The notes under the pieces were generated by a model, which saw only the letters and a list, made by a program, of their open reading frames with translations, was not told where the DNA came from and did not search any database. From NCBI GenBank assembly GCA_034927815.1, contig JAYFPK010000014.1:57719-121718 (forward strand): a stretch of DNA of 64,000 nt. Reading direction: 5' to 3'. This document shows, in pieces, positions 34,494 to 43,573 of the stretch (position 1 is its first letter; every line of letters starts with the position of its first letter). A program made the translations under genes and the position numbers. This DNA is from Limiplasma sp034927815. GTDB lineage: Bacteria; Bacillota; Clostridia; Christensenellales; Aristaeellaceae.

Positions 34494-34528
34494 TGTAAAC
34501 CTCCAGATAAATCCTTTTATCTATATCG

Positions 34529-34557
34529 AGAATAACGGATGCCGGGGCATTTGTCAA
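34529..34557 (-). promoter_or_regulatory. Promoter of the LacI-type gene with internal palindrome
   Basis: TTGACA (34552-34557), 17 bases, TATTCT (34529-34534) on the minus strand. The palindrome ATGCC-GG-GGCAT (34539-34550) fills the spacer, a natural place for a repressor site. Confidence 0.6.
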
Positions 34558-34655
34558 GGGAGGGAGCAAGAAAACAGAAAAAAATATTTGACGGGAAATG
34601 CATATAAAATCGGAAATAACACGGGATTCAGAAAAATCGAATCGAAAATTGGGCA

Positions 34656-34684
34656 TTGACAAACCAAAGGGAAACCATTACTAT
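34656..34684 (+). promoter_or_regulatory. Promoter of the rightward polysaccharide locus
   Basis: TTGACA (34656-34661), 17 bases, TACTAT (34679-34684), in an AT-rich 285-base gap between divergent operons. No copy of the LacI promoter palindrome is visible here. Confidence 0.6.
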
Positions 34685-34778
34685 AAAGCTGCATTTGGAG
34701 AGACGCCGTTCCAAGCCAAGGTACAGAACGGGCAAAAACCATTGAAATACAAAGACTTTAAGCGGAGTAAAACGATTT

Positions 34779-36536
34779 ATGAATTATAGCCGTTTTCTGG
34801 GTCTGCTGGGTTGCACGGTCTTGCTGCTGGCAAGCCAGCTATGGGTGGGCCCGCAAGGAACCGGCGGGGAGGGAAAGCCAATGCCCGGCACGGCAATAGC
34901 GCAGGCGTCCCAGGATACGGACCCATGCTTGTACGTATGCGCCCAAACGGGCAGCGACGATCAGCCCGGCACCCAGGACAGTCCCTTGCGCACCTTGCAA
35001 AAGGCGGCGGACCTGGCGGCCCCGGGCACGGTGATCCGGGTATTCCCAGGGGTGTATGTGGAGCAGGTGCTGGTCTCCCGTTCCGGCACCTGGGAGAAGC
35101 CCATCGTTTTTGAGTCCATCCTCTGGCGCGGCGCGGTGATGACCGACAGGGCCTGCTGTTTCAAGCAGGTGGGAAACGCCTCCTATATTACCATCCGGGG
35201 ATTTTGGTTCCGGGATTGCCCCCTGGCGGACGGCGGGCTGTTTCAAACCCAGGTGATCGTTCCTTCCACAGGCTGGCGGGTGGAGGATTGCCGCTTTACC
35301 CGCTGCGGGGTGGGCCTGGGCTATGACCGCCGGGCCACGGACACCAGCTACACGGCTGTTGTGCGCTGCGTGTTTGAGGACATGGCCGCCACGGCCTCCT
35401 GGGCCTGGGCCTCCCAAGGCCAGCGCATGAAAGGCCATCTTCTGCAAGACACCATTTTCCGGCGCTGCAACGGCATCAATAACGATCCCGCCTGGCAAGG
35501 CCAGGGGGCCAAGTACGGCTACACCCAGGACCTGATGGTGGACGGCCTGATCTGTTATGACAACAACGGCCCCGGCCTTTGGCTGGATTGGAACAACGAC
35601 GGCTTTACCGTACAAAACGGCACGTTTTTTGGCAACCACGCAGGCTGGGCCTACGCCAACTTCACCGACCAGAGCCTGAGCAACACCTGGTGGATCGGGG
35701 ACGGCATCGTTTCGGAATGCAACGGCTCCGGCCTGATCCAAAATAACGTGGTATACAGCAACCTGGGGGCTGGCATCGCCGTATGGGAAAGCGGGCACCT
35801 GGGGGGCGTCACCGTGCGGGGGAACCTGCTGGTGGAAAACGGCATCAATTTGGAGCTTCGGGCCATGGGGCGCAAGGATTTTGGCGACCCCGCCTGGATC
35901 GAGGGCGTCAAGGTGCTGGGCAATCAGTTCAAAGGCTGGAAATATGGCTGCTGGATGACGGCCTCCCTGGATCACACCTTGAAGGGCAAGGCCAAACCCG
36001 CCGACGCTCGTTGCGAGTTTGAAGGCAATACCTATCAGATCACGGCAAGCTCCCTCAACGGCCTGTATGGAAAATGGCTTGCCCAATGGACCAAAAGCCT
36101 TGGGGAGATGCGGGAGGTATTCGGGGTGGAGCTTGGGGGAGAGGAAGGGGAAATCCCCTTTGCCGCCACCTTGACCCCCGTGCACGACACCCAACTGGAG
36201 GACGCGGGCACCCGGAACATGTGGCAGGTTCCCTCCGGAGCCGCGGAAGCCAATGATTTTGAGACCGTGCTGAGAACGGCCCAGGTGGGCGATCTTATCA
36301 CGCTGCCGGTGACGGGCCGCAAGGCCATCCAGGAGGACCGGGGGCGCTGGCGCACGACCCTGTACGATCTTTCCATGCGGCAGGCGACCCTTTGGATGGA
36401 CGGGGAGGGCAAGGCCTGGGTCCAGGAGCGGGTGAACGCATATGCCTCCATTGACCAGCAGCCGGTCAAAATACGGATCACCCAATTGGAGCCCTACGCC
36501 GTCCAAGGGGAATACGTCCCCCAGGAAGGGCGTTGA
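34779..36536 (+). CDS. Secreted right-handed beta-helix protein, 585 aa
   Basis: Signal peptide (FLGLLGCTVLLLASQL), then LYVCAQTGSDDQPGTQDSPL and LRTLQKAADLAAPGTVIRVF, the usual entry to a pectate-lyase-like parallel beta-helix. Repeated turns with N/D-rich rungs follow (residues 110-370; NNGPGLWLDWNNDGFTVQNG). About 150 residues of other folds end the protein. Such proteins bind or cleave acidic or branched polysaccharides, but I cannot identify a lyase active site. It is first in the rightward locus, ahead of the fused binding protein, so it may process or capture the glycan outside the cell. Confidence 0.8.
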   Translation: MNYSRFLGLLGCTVLLLASQLWVGPQGTGGEGKPMPGTAIAQASQDTDPCLYVCAQTGSDDQPGTQDSPLRTLQKAADLAAPGTVIRVFPGVYVEQVLVSRSGTWEKPIVFESILWRGAVMTDRACCFKQVGNASYITIRGFWFRDCPLADGGLFQTQVIVPSTGWRVEDCRFTRCGVGLGYDRRATDTSYTAVVRCVFEDMAATASWAWASQGQRMKGHLLQDTIFRRCNGINNDPAWQGQGAKYGYTQDLMVDGLICYDNNGPGLWLDWNNDGFTVQNGTFFGNHAGWAYANFTDQSLSNTWWIGDGIVSECNGSGLIQNNVVYSNLGAGIAVWESGHLGGVTVRGNLLVENGINLELRAMGRKDFGDPAWIEGVKVLGNQFKGWKYGCWMTASLDHTLKGKAKPADARCEFEGNTYQITASSLNGLYGKWLAQWTKSLGEMREVFGVELGGEEGEIPFAATLTPVHDTQLEDAGTRNMWQVPSGAAEANDFETVLRTAQVGDLITLPVTGRKAIQEDRGRWRTTLYDLSMRQATLWMDGEGKAWVQERVNAYASIDQQPVKIRITQLEPYAVQGEYVPQEGR

Positions 36537-36630
36537 GCCGCCGGAAGCGGTGGGGCCGGACAATCTTTTCCCTTATATTAAAGGAAGCCCGGAGCGCGGC
36601 AGCAGGAGAGGAAAAGGAGGAGCAGGCCAA

Positions 36631-39507
36631 ATGAACATGCGAAAAGCGGCGGTTTGCCTGATGATGCCGCTCATCCTTTTCAGCGGCATGCCTTCCTCTG
36701 CCGCGCTGGCACAGCCCCAAGCCCTTTTGTCCAGCGCCGCCCCAGGATATGAGCAGTACCTTGCCCCTTACGCCTGGGCGGTTCCGGCGGAAAGCTTCTT
36801 TACGGTGCCCGCGCGGGATGCCCTGGACATGGAAGGCGCTTTGGCAGATTCCGGCGGGCTCCAGGGCCGGGAGGGCGCCCTGTCCTTTCCCTTGGAGGAA
36901 AGCTGGGCCCTGTGGCAGGTAGACGTTCCCCAGGACGGGCTCTATGCCATTGCCCTGGAGTATTTGCCCTTGCCCGGCCGCAACCGGGACATAGAGGTAT
37001 CTTTGCAAATCGACGGTGAAACCTGGTTCGCCCAGATGGAGAAGCTGGTGCTGCCCCGCATCTGGAAAGACGATGGGCCCATCGGCCAGGACAACCGGGG
37101 CAACGATGTGCGCCCCCAAAAGGTGGAGGCCCGGCAGTGGCGCAGCCTGACCCTCCGGGACCCGGACGGCATGTACCCGGGCAACTTCTCCTTTTACCTG
37201 ACCCAGGGCATGCACGCCCTTCGCCTCACGGCCCTGGGGGAGCCCTTTGCTCTCGCCTCCATCACCCTGTGGGGGGAGAAGCCGCTGCCCACCTATGAGG
37301 AAGCCTTTGCGGCGGCCCAGGAGGCCCATCCCCAGGCCCAGACCGCCAAGGAGCGGGTGGATATTTCGGCCGAGGCGGCGCTGGAAACCTCCTCCCCCGT
37401 GCTCTACCCCATCGCGGACCGCAGCGGCCCCGCCACGGAAACCCGGGGAGAGAGGAACTCCCTTTCCAAAAACCGCCTCAACGCCATTGGCGGGGTCAAC
37501 TGGAAATTCGCCGGGCAGTGGATCTCCTGGGCCTTTGAAGCGCCCCAGGACGGATTTTACCAGATCGCCTTCAAGGCCCGGCAGAACTTTTCCCGGGGCA
37601 TGCTCAGCAGCCGGGAAATCCGCCTGGACGGGCAGGTGCCCTTTGTGGAATTGGCCTGCGTGGAGATTCCCTACGGGGTGGATTGGCAGATGATCCGCCT
37701 GGGCCGGGAGACCAGGGAGGGCTTTGAGCCCTATTGGGTCTACCTGGATGCAGGGAAGCACGAATTGGCCATGGAGGTGGCGCCGGGCCGGGTGGCGCCG
37801 CTGTTGCGGGCCACGGAGCAAACCGTGCTGGAGCTGAACACCCTGTACCGCAAGATCATCATGATCACGGGCACCAGCCCGGACCCCTATCAGGATTACT
37901 ACCTGGAGCGGAAGGTGCCGGGGCTTCTGGAGGCGTTTGGGGAGATCAGCGCGCGCCTCAAGGCCCAGGTGCTGGAGCTGGAGGCGCTCACCGGCGTGCG
38001 GGGTTCGGAAGCCTCTCTGCTGGAGGAAGTGTATACCCAGCTGGACAGCATGATTAAAAAGCCGGACACCATTCCCACCCGCCTGGAGCGGCTCAAGGAC
38101 AATATCGGCAGCATGGGGGCTTGGATTTTGCAGCTCAAGGAGCAGCCTCTGGAGCTGGACTATCTCGTGCTGATGGGCGAAGGAACGCCGGAATCCGCCC
38201 AGGCGGATTTCCTCTCCAGCGCGGCCTTTACCCTCGGGACGGTAGCCGTTTCCTTCTTTGAGGATCAAAACGCCATCGGCAACGTATACGACGACCGGCA
38301 AGCCCTCAGCGTGTGGATCAGCCAACAGGATCTGGCTGCCGGCGGCTCCTCCTCCGGGCGGGACCAGGCCCTGATCATCAAGCGGCTGATCGACGATTCC
38401 TTTACCGCCCAAACGGGCATTCCGGTGAACCTGAACCTGGTGGACAGCTCCCAGACCTTGGTCCAGGCCGTGATGGGCGGCAAGGGGCCGGATGTGGCCC
38501 TCACCCTGTCGGAATCCACCCCCATCAACCTGGCCATGCGGGGCGCGCTGTATGACCTCAGCTCCTTCCCGGAGTACAAGGAGGTGGCAGAGCGCTTCGA
38601 GCCCTCGGCGCTGGTGGCCTATGGCTACCAGGGGGGCGCATACGCTTTGCCGGAGACCCAGACCTTCAACATGCTCTTTTACCGCAGCGATATCTTTGAG
38701 GAGCTGGGGCTTGAATCCCCGGATACCTGGGAGCAGTTCTACCGGGTGATGAAGGTGCTGCAAAAGAACAACCTGCAAGTGGGCGTGCCGGAGCAGCAGA
38801 GCATCTTTGAAATGTTCCTCTTCCAGCACGGCGGCAGGTTCTACGCCCCGGACCTGCGCTCCACGGGCCTGGACCAGCCCCAGGCCCTGGAGGCCTTCAG
38901 CGAATGGACGGGCCTGTACTCCAACCATGGCCTCCCCCTTTCCTTTGACTTTTACAACCGCTTCCGCACCGGGGAAATGCCCATGGGCATCGCGGCCTAT
39001 TCCTTTTACAACACGCTCTCCGTAGCCGCTCCGGAGCTGCGGGGCCTGTGGCGGATGGCCCCTGTGCCCGGTACCCCTGGGGAGGACGGCAGCCTGAACC
39101 GGGGGGAAAGCTGCTTTGGCACGGCGGCGGTGCTGCTGGATACCGCCAAGGACCCCCAGGCGGGCTGGGAATTCCTGAAATGGTGGACCAGCGCCCAGGT
39201 GCAATCCCGCTACGGGCTGGAGCTGGAATACCTGATCGGCCCCGCCGCCCGGTACAACACCGCCAACAAGGAAGCCTTTGAAACTCTCCCCTGGAAAGCC
39301 CAGGAACGGGAAAGCCTGCTGGAGCAGCGCTCCCAGGTATGGGACGTGGAGCAGCTGCCCGGCAACTACTTTACGGACCGCAACATCCAGTTTGCCTTCC
39401 GGCGGGTGGTGTACTATTACGAGAACCAGCGCGAAACCCTTTTTGAGTACAACAAGGAGATCAACAAGGAGATTGTGCGCAAGCGGCAGGAATTCGGGCT
39501 GGAATAG
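36631..39507 (+). CDS. Sugar-binding protein fused to two beta-sandwich domains, 958 aa
   Basis: Signal peptide in the first 28 residues, then two related carbohydrate-binding-like sandwiches: about 80-215 (WQVDVPQDGLYAIALEYLPL) and 285-400 (WAFEAPQDGFYQIAFKARQN). A helical linker follows (about 405-500, LLEAFGEISARLKAQVLELE), then a complete SBP_bac_1 domain from about 540 to the end (ALPETQTFNMLFYRSDIFEE). Ordinary binding proteins are 400-450 residues, so the front half is an add-on that could hold polymer near the importer. No lipobox Cys. ATG 36631 follows AAGGAGGAG. It feeds the two permeases directly downstream. Confidence 0.88.
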   Translation: MNMRKAAVCLMMPLILFSGMPSSAALAQPQALLSSAAPGYEQYLAPYAWAVPAESFFTVPARDALDMEGALADSGGLQGREGALSFPLEESWALWQVDVPQDGLYAIALEYLPLPGRNRDIEVSLQIDGETWFAQMEKLVLPRIWKDDGPIGQDNRGNDVRPQKVEARQWRSLTLRDPDGMYPGNFSFYLTQGMHALRLTALGEPFALASITLWGEKPLPTYEEAFAAAQEAHPQAQTAKERVDISAEAALETSSPVLYPIADRSGPATETRGERNSLSKNRLNAIGGVNWKFAGQWISWAFEAPQDGFYQIAFKARQNFSRGMLSSREIRLDGQVPFVELACVEIPYGVDWQMIRLGRETREGFEPYWVYLDAGKHELAMEVAPGRVAPLLRATEQTVLELNTLYRKIIMITGTSPDPYQDYYLERKVPGLLEAFGEISARLKAQVLELEALTGVRGSEASLLEEVYTQLDSMIKKPDTIPTRLERLKDNIGSMGAWILQLKEQPLELDYLVLMGEGTPESAQADFLSSAAFTLGTVAVSFFEDQNAIGNVYDDRQALSVWISQQDLAAGGSSSGRDQALIIKRLIDDSFTAQTGIPVNLNLVDSSQTLVQAVMGGKGPDVALTLSESTPINLAMRGALYDLSSFPEYKEVAERFEPSALVAYGYQGGAYALPETQTFNMLFYRSDIFEELGLESPDTWEQFYRVMKVLQKNNLQVGVPEQQSIFEMFLFQHGGRFYAPDLRSTGLDQPQALEAFSEWTGLYSNHGLPLSFDFYNRFRTGEMPMGIAAYSFYNTLSVAAPELRGLWRMAPVPGTPGEDGSLNRGESCFGTAAVLLDTAKDPQAGWEFLKWWTSAQVQSRYGLELEYLIGPAARYNTANKEAFETLPWKAQERESLLEQRSQVWDVEQLPGNYFTDRNIQFAFRRVVYYYENQRETLFEYNKEINKEIVRKRQEFGLE

Positions 39508-39568
39508 AGGTTGCTTTGATCAAAACGGCGGGCTGGATATCAGGCCCGGGCAAGGGGGAGGCGAGCGC

Positions 39569-40504
39569 GTGACCTTGGGAAAGAAAAATGCCCCGGGCGG
39601 CCATGGGATGGCAAGGGGTATGCAAAGGCGAAACAACCGCGTGGCCTATGCCTTTTTGCTGCCCTTTACCCTGGTGTTCTTCCTCTTTACCTTTGTGCCC
39701 ATTCTCTCCGCCATCGTGCTGAGCTTTACCAACTTCAACATGCTGCAAACGCCGTATTGGATCGGCCTGAGCAACTATGTGCGGATGTTCTTCGCGGACG
39801 ACGTATTCTTGATCGCGCTGCGCAACACCCTCCTGTTCGCGCTGCTGACGGGGCCTGTGGGCTTTGTGGTCAGCCTGCTGCTGGCCTGGTTTGTCAACGA
39901 GCTCAAACCCGCTCTGCGGGCGTTTCTGGTCACGGTGTTCTATGCGCCTACCCTGGCGGGCAACGTCTACTTCATCTGGAAGATCATCTTCAGCGGGGAC
40001 GCCTATGGGCTTATCAACGGCTGGCTGATGTCCCTGGGCATTTTGAACGAGCCTGTGCAATGGCTCTACGATTCCCGCTACAACCTTTGGATCGTGGTGA
40101 TCGTGCTGCTGTGGCTCAGCCTGGGATTGGGGTTTCTGGCCTTTGTGGCGGGCATGCAGACCGTGAACCGGGATTTGTACGAGGCGGGGGCCATCGACGG
40201 CATCCGCAACCGCTTCCAGGAGTTCTGGTACATTACCTTGCCCCAGATTGTGCCCCAGATGACCTTCGCGTCGGTGATCGTGCTATCCGCGGCGTTTTCG
40301 GTGGGGGTGCAAAGCGCCGAGCTCACGGGCTTTCCCAGCACGGATTACTCGGCCCACACCTTGGTGCTGCACATCCAGGACTTTGGCTATACCCGCTTTG
40401 AAATGGGCTATGCCAGCGCGCTGTCCGTGGCGCTGTTCGTGATCGTGGTGCTATTTTGGCGGCTGGTGGACAGGCTGTTCACCAAGCTGGGCGGCGATTT
40501 GTAG
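39569..40504 (+). CDS. Sugar ABC permease, MalF type, first importer
   Basis: Six helices (first AYAFLLPFTLVFFLFTFVPI) and the EAA loop YEAGAIDGIRNRFQEFWYIT. The start is taken as the GTG at 39569, 7 bases after GGGGGAGG; an ATG at 39599 or 39609 is possible. It lies 61 bases after the fused binding protein and 9 bases before its partner permease. Confidence 0.93.
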   Translation: MTLGKKNAPGGHGMARGMQRRNNRVAYAFLLPFTLVFFLFTFVPILSAIVLSFTNFNMLQTPYWIGLSNYVRMFFADDVFLIALRNTLLFALLTGPVGFVVSLLLAWFVNELKPALRAFLVTVFYAPTLAGNVYFIWKIIFSGDAYGLINGWLMSLGILNEPVQWLYDSRYNLWIVVIVLLWLSLGLGFLAFVAGMQTVNRDLYEAGAIDGIRNRFQEFWYITLPQIVPQMTFASVIVLSAAFSVGVQSAELTGFPSTDYSAHTLVLHIQDFGYTRFEMGYASALSVALFVIVVLFWRLVDRLFTKLGGDL

Positions 40505-40513
40505 GAGGCGCGT

Positions 40514-41383
40514 ATGAAGAAGGGATTCCACAGGGATAAAAAGGTGCGCCTGAGCCGTTCCCGCCTGGGCAACTTCTGGGTCTACCTGATGCTGGCGCTG
40601 CTGGGGCTGTTTATGGCCTTCCCCATCGTGTTCATCGTGATCAACGCCTTCAAGCCCATCAACGAATTGTTTCTCTTCCCGCCCAGGCTGTATGTGCGCC
40701 ACCCCACCCTGGACAACTTCGCCACCCTCTCCCAGCTCACCCAATCCACCTGGGTGCCCTTTGGGCGCTACGTGTTCAACAGCTTGTTCATCGCGGTGGC
40801 GGGCACAGCGTTTTACATCCTCATCTCCTCCATGGCCGCCTATCCCCTGGCGAAGATCGACTTCCGGGGCCGGGGCGGATACGTGAAGGCGCTGGTGGGC
40901 ATCATGCTCTTTCAGCCCGCGGTGCTGGGCATTCCCCAGTACATCATCATTTCCCGGCTGGGCATGCTCAACACCTATTGGGCGGTGATCCTGCCCGCCT
41001 GCTCGGGCACGCTGGGCGTATTTTTGATGCGGCAGTTCATGGTCACCATCCCGGACGACATTCTGGAGGCGGCCCGCATCGATGGGGCCACCCAGCCCGT
41101 GGTCTACCTGCGGGTGGTGATGCCCATGGTGAAGCCGGCGTGGCTGACGCTGCTGATCTTCACCTTCCAATCCCTGTGGAACAACACAGGCACCCAGTAT
41201 GTGTACAACGAAAGCATGAAATCCCTCCCGGTGATGCTCGGCCAGATCGTCTCCGGCGGGATCGCCCGGGCCGGGGCGGGGGCCGCCGTGGGGCTGCTGC
41301 TGCTGTTGCCGCCGCTGCTGATCTTTATCTTCTGCCAGGGCTCCGTGCTGGACACTATGTCCCACAGCGGCATCAAGGGATGA
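40514..41383 (+). CDS. Sugar ABC permease, MalG type, first importer, 289 aa
   Basis: First helix LGNFWVYLMLALLGLFMAFP, EAA loop LEAARIDGATQPVVYLRVVM, C-terminus SHSGIKG. Pairs with the preceding permease. GTAGGAGGC precedes the ATG. Confidence 0.94.
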   Translation: MKKGFHRDKKVRLSRSRLGNFWVYLMLALLGLFMAFPIVFIVINAFKPINELFLFPPRLYVRHPTLDNFATLSQLTQSTWVPFGRYVFNSLFIAVAGTAFYILISSMAAYPLAKIDFRGRGGYVKALVGIMLFQPAVLGIPQYIIISRLGMLNTYWAVILPACSGTLGVFLMRQFMVTIPDDILEAARIDGATQPVVYLRVVMPMVKPAWLTLLIFTFQSLWNNTGTQYVYNESMKSLPVMLGQIVSGGIARAGAGAAVGLLLLLPPLLIFIFCQGSVLDTMSHSGIKG

Positions 41384-41415
41384 GCTTCACAAGACTACGC
41401 AAAGGAGGGGCCGAT

Positions 41416-43548
41416 ATGGGCGGATTCAGGCGTTTTCACGGGCCGGCGGGCCGTTCCCTTGCCGCCGCGCTGCTGGCGGCGCTCCTTCTGTGCGCCTTTG
41501 CGCTCCCGGCCTTGGCCCTGCCGGAGGAAAACTATTTTTCCTATGTATATAACGAATGGGGCGACGCGGTATGGGCCCCTTCCGGCTACAGCCCCAAAGC
41601 GGCCCTGTATGGTGCGGACTTGGGGGCCGGGGCCCTGAAAGCCCCCAGGGACCTGTTTGTGGACGGGATGGCGGAGGAGATGTACATCGTGGATTCCGGC
41701 AACAACCGGATCGTGGTGGTGGATAGCGCCTACCGCTTCCTGCGGGAATACCGGACCTTTCGCAAGGGCGGGGAAGAAACCGCGCTGAACAACCCTGGCG
41801 GCGTGTTTGTGAGCCGGGATGGACGGCTTTACATCTGCGACACCGGCAACAAGCGGGTGTTGGTGGCGGGGCCGGACGGGGAAGTGCTTCGGGAGTTGGG
41901 CCTCCCCCAAACCGATTTGATCGCCGCGGATTTGGACTACCAACCTGAAAAGGTGGTGGTGGACAGCGCGGGGCGCATTTACGTCCAGGCGGTGGGCGTA
42001 TTCAGCGGCTTGATTTGCATGGACGAACAGGGCGCTTTCATTTCCTTTTTTGGCTCCAACCGGGTGGAAATGACCGGAGCCATGATGGTGGAATACCTGT
42101 GGAAGCAACTGCTCTCCCGGGAGCAGCGCTCCCGGATGACCAGCTTCATCCCCATCGAGTATTCCAACGTTTATCTTGACCAGGACGACTTTATCTACGC
42201 CGCTTCCGTGCATTCCAGCAGCTCCCGGGGGGAGATCAAGAAGCTGAACGCCCTGGGGGTGAACGTGCTGCACATCGATCCCTTCGCCTCCTACCGCTAC
42301 GCCAAGGACGACTACGGCGACCATCCTGTGGCCTACATTGACAACAACCCTGTGGATTCCATGTTCGCGGACATCGCCGTCAGCCCCCAGGGGATCATCA
42401 CGGCTCTGGACGCCAAGCGGGGCCGGGTATTCCAGTACGACAGCGAGAGCAACCTGGTAACGGTGTTCGGCGGGATCGGAAACCAGCTGGGCACCTTCCA
42501 ATCCCCCTCCTCCCTGGCGGCCTTCGGCCAGGAGCTGGTGGTGCTGGACAGCAAGAAAAACAGCCTGACCGTGTTTGCCATGACGGACTTCGGCAAGCTG
42601 CTGCACACCGCCATCGGCCTGTACAACGACGGCCACTACCTGGAGGCCATGGCTCCCTGGGGGGAGGTGCTGCGCCATTGCGCCAACTACAACCTGGCCT
42701 ACATCGGCCTGGGCAAGGCCAACTTGCGGCTGGGAAACTACGCGGAGGCAATGCGGGATTTCCGCCTTGGCTATGACAAGCAAGGCTATTCGGACGCCTT
42801 GGGGGAAATGGCCGTGGACTTTGGCCGCAATAACCTGGGCTGGATCTTCCTAGGCGTCGTGGCGGCGGCTGCTTTAGGCAAGCTGCTGCTGCCCAGGGCA
42901 CGGCGGCGGCTGGCTGCCTGGAAGCTGCCGGACAGGCTGGGGCTGCGGGTGGCCGCAGGCTCCATGGCCCACCCCATCCAGGCCATGGAAGCGGTGAAGT
43001 TCCAAGGCCTGGGCTCCCTGACGGTGGCCTTGCTGATCGTGGCGCTATGGTTTGTGACGGCCACGCTGAACCGGCAGGCCATGGGCTTTCTCTTCAACCC
43101 CAACCGTCCCGAGGACGTGAACCTGTGGATTTTGCTGATGAGCACCGTGGGGCTGTACGCGCTGTGGGTGATGGCCAACATCGCCGCCACCACCTTCATG
43201 AACGGCGAGGGAAAGCCCCTGGAGGTGGCGGTGGCCTCGGCGTACGCCTTGCAGCCCTACCTCTACCTGACCCTGGCGGCTTTGGCCCTGAGCCATGGCA
43301 TGACCCTGGAAACCGGCGTATTCCTCACCTTTTTGCGGGTGGGCGCGGTGGGCTGGAGCGCCGTGCTCATGGCGGTCTCCCTGATGACGGTGCATCAATT
43401 CACCTTCAAAAAGACCTTGGTCAACTTGCTGGCCACGGCTTTGGGCATGGTGGTGATCGGGTTCCTCATCGCGCTGGTGGTGAGCATGTTCCAGCAGCTC
43501 CAGGTGTTCTTCTATACGATCTTCAACGAAGTGGTATTCCGGCTGTAA
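41416..43548 (+). CDS. NHL-propeller, TPR and Yip1-domain membrane protein, 710 aa
   Basis: Signal peptide or first helix (AAALLAALLLCAFALPALAL), then an extracellular NHL-type beta-propeller (about 60-390) with MYIVDSGNNRIVVVD, RLYICDTGNKRVLVAG and related blades. A TPR-like helical pair (about 395-455, LYNDGHYLEAMAPWGEVL and ANLRLGNYAEAMRDFRLGY), a helix at 473-493 and a five-helix Yip1-type membrane domain (514-705) follow. ATG 41416 lies 33 bases after the permease gene, so it is part of the operon. Such proteins occur with DUF5696 proteins in other Bacillota (recalled from annotation, not checked), and no function is known to me. It could sense substrate or scaffold the envelope complex. 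Confidence 0.82.
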   Translation: MGGFRRFHGPAGRSLAAALLAALLLCAFALPALALPEENYFSYVYNEWGDAVWAPSGYSPKAALYGADLGAGALKAPRDLFVDGMAEEMYIVDSGNNRIVVVDSAYRFLREYRTFRKGGEETALNNPGGVFVSRDGRLYICDTGNKRVLVAGPDGEVLRELGLPQTDLIAADLDYQPEKVVVDSAGRIYVQAVGVFSGLICMDEQGAFISFFGSNRVEMTGAMMVEYLWKQLLSREQRSRMTSFIPIEYSNVYLDQDDFIYAASVHSSSSRGEIKKLNALGVNVLHIDPFASYRYAKDDYGDHPVAYIDNNPVDSMFADIAVSPQGIITALDAKRGRVFQYDSESNLVTVFGGIGNQLGTFQSPSSLAAFGQELVVLDSKKNSLTVFAMTDFGKLLHTAIGLYNDGHYLEAMAPWGEVLRHCANYNLAYIGLGKANLRLGNYAEAMRDFRLGYDKQGYSDALGEMAVDFGRNNLGWIFLGVVAAAALGKLLLPRARRRLAAWKLPDRLGLRVAAGSMAHPIQAMEAVKFQGLGSLTVALLIVALWFVTATLNRQAMGFLFNPNRPEDVNLWILLMSTVGLYALWVMANIAATTFMNGEGKPLEVAVASAYALQPYLYLTLAALALSHGMTLETGVFLTFLRVGAVGWSAVLMAVSLMTVHQFTFKKTLVNLLATALGMVVIGFLIALVVSMFQQLQVFFYTIFNEVVFRL

Positions 43549-43573
43549 GCGATTGGGCAAGGGAGGCGGGCGT

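Noticed and set aside
36478..39204. 908-codon open frame on the minus strand opposite the fused binding protein
   Set aside because: His, Gly and Gln-rich composition with no ribosome site; it is the antisense shadow of a GC-rich gene.
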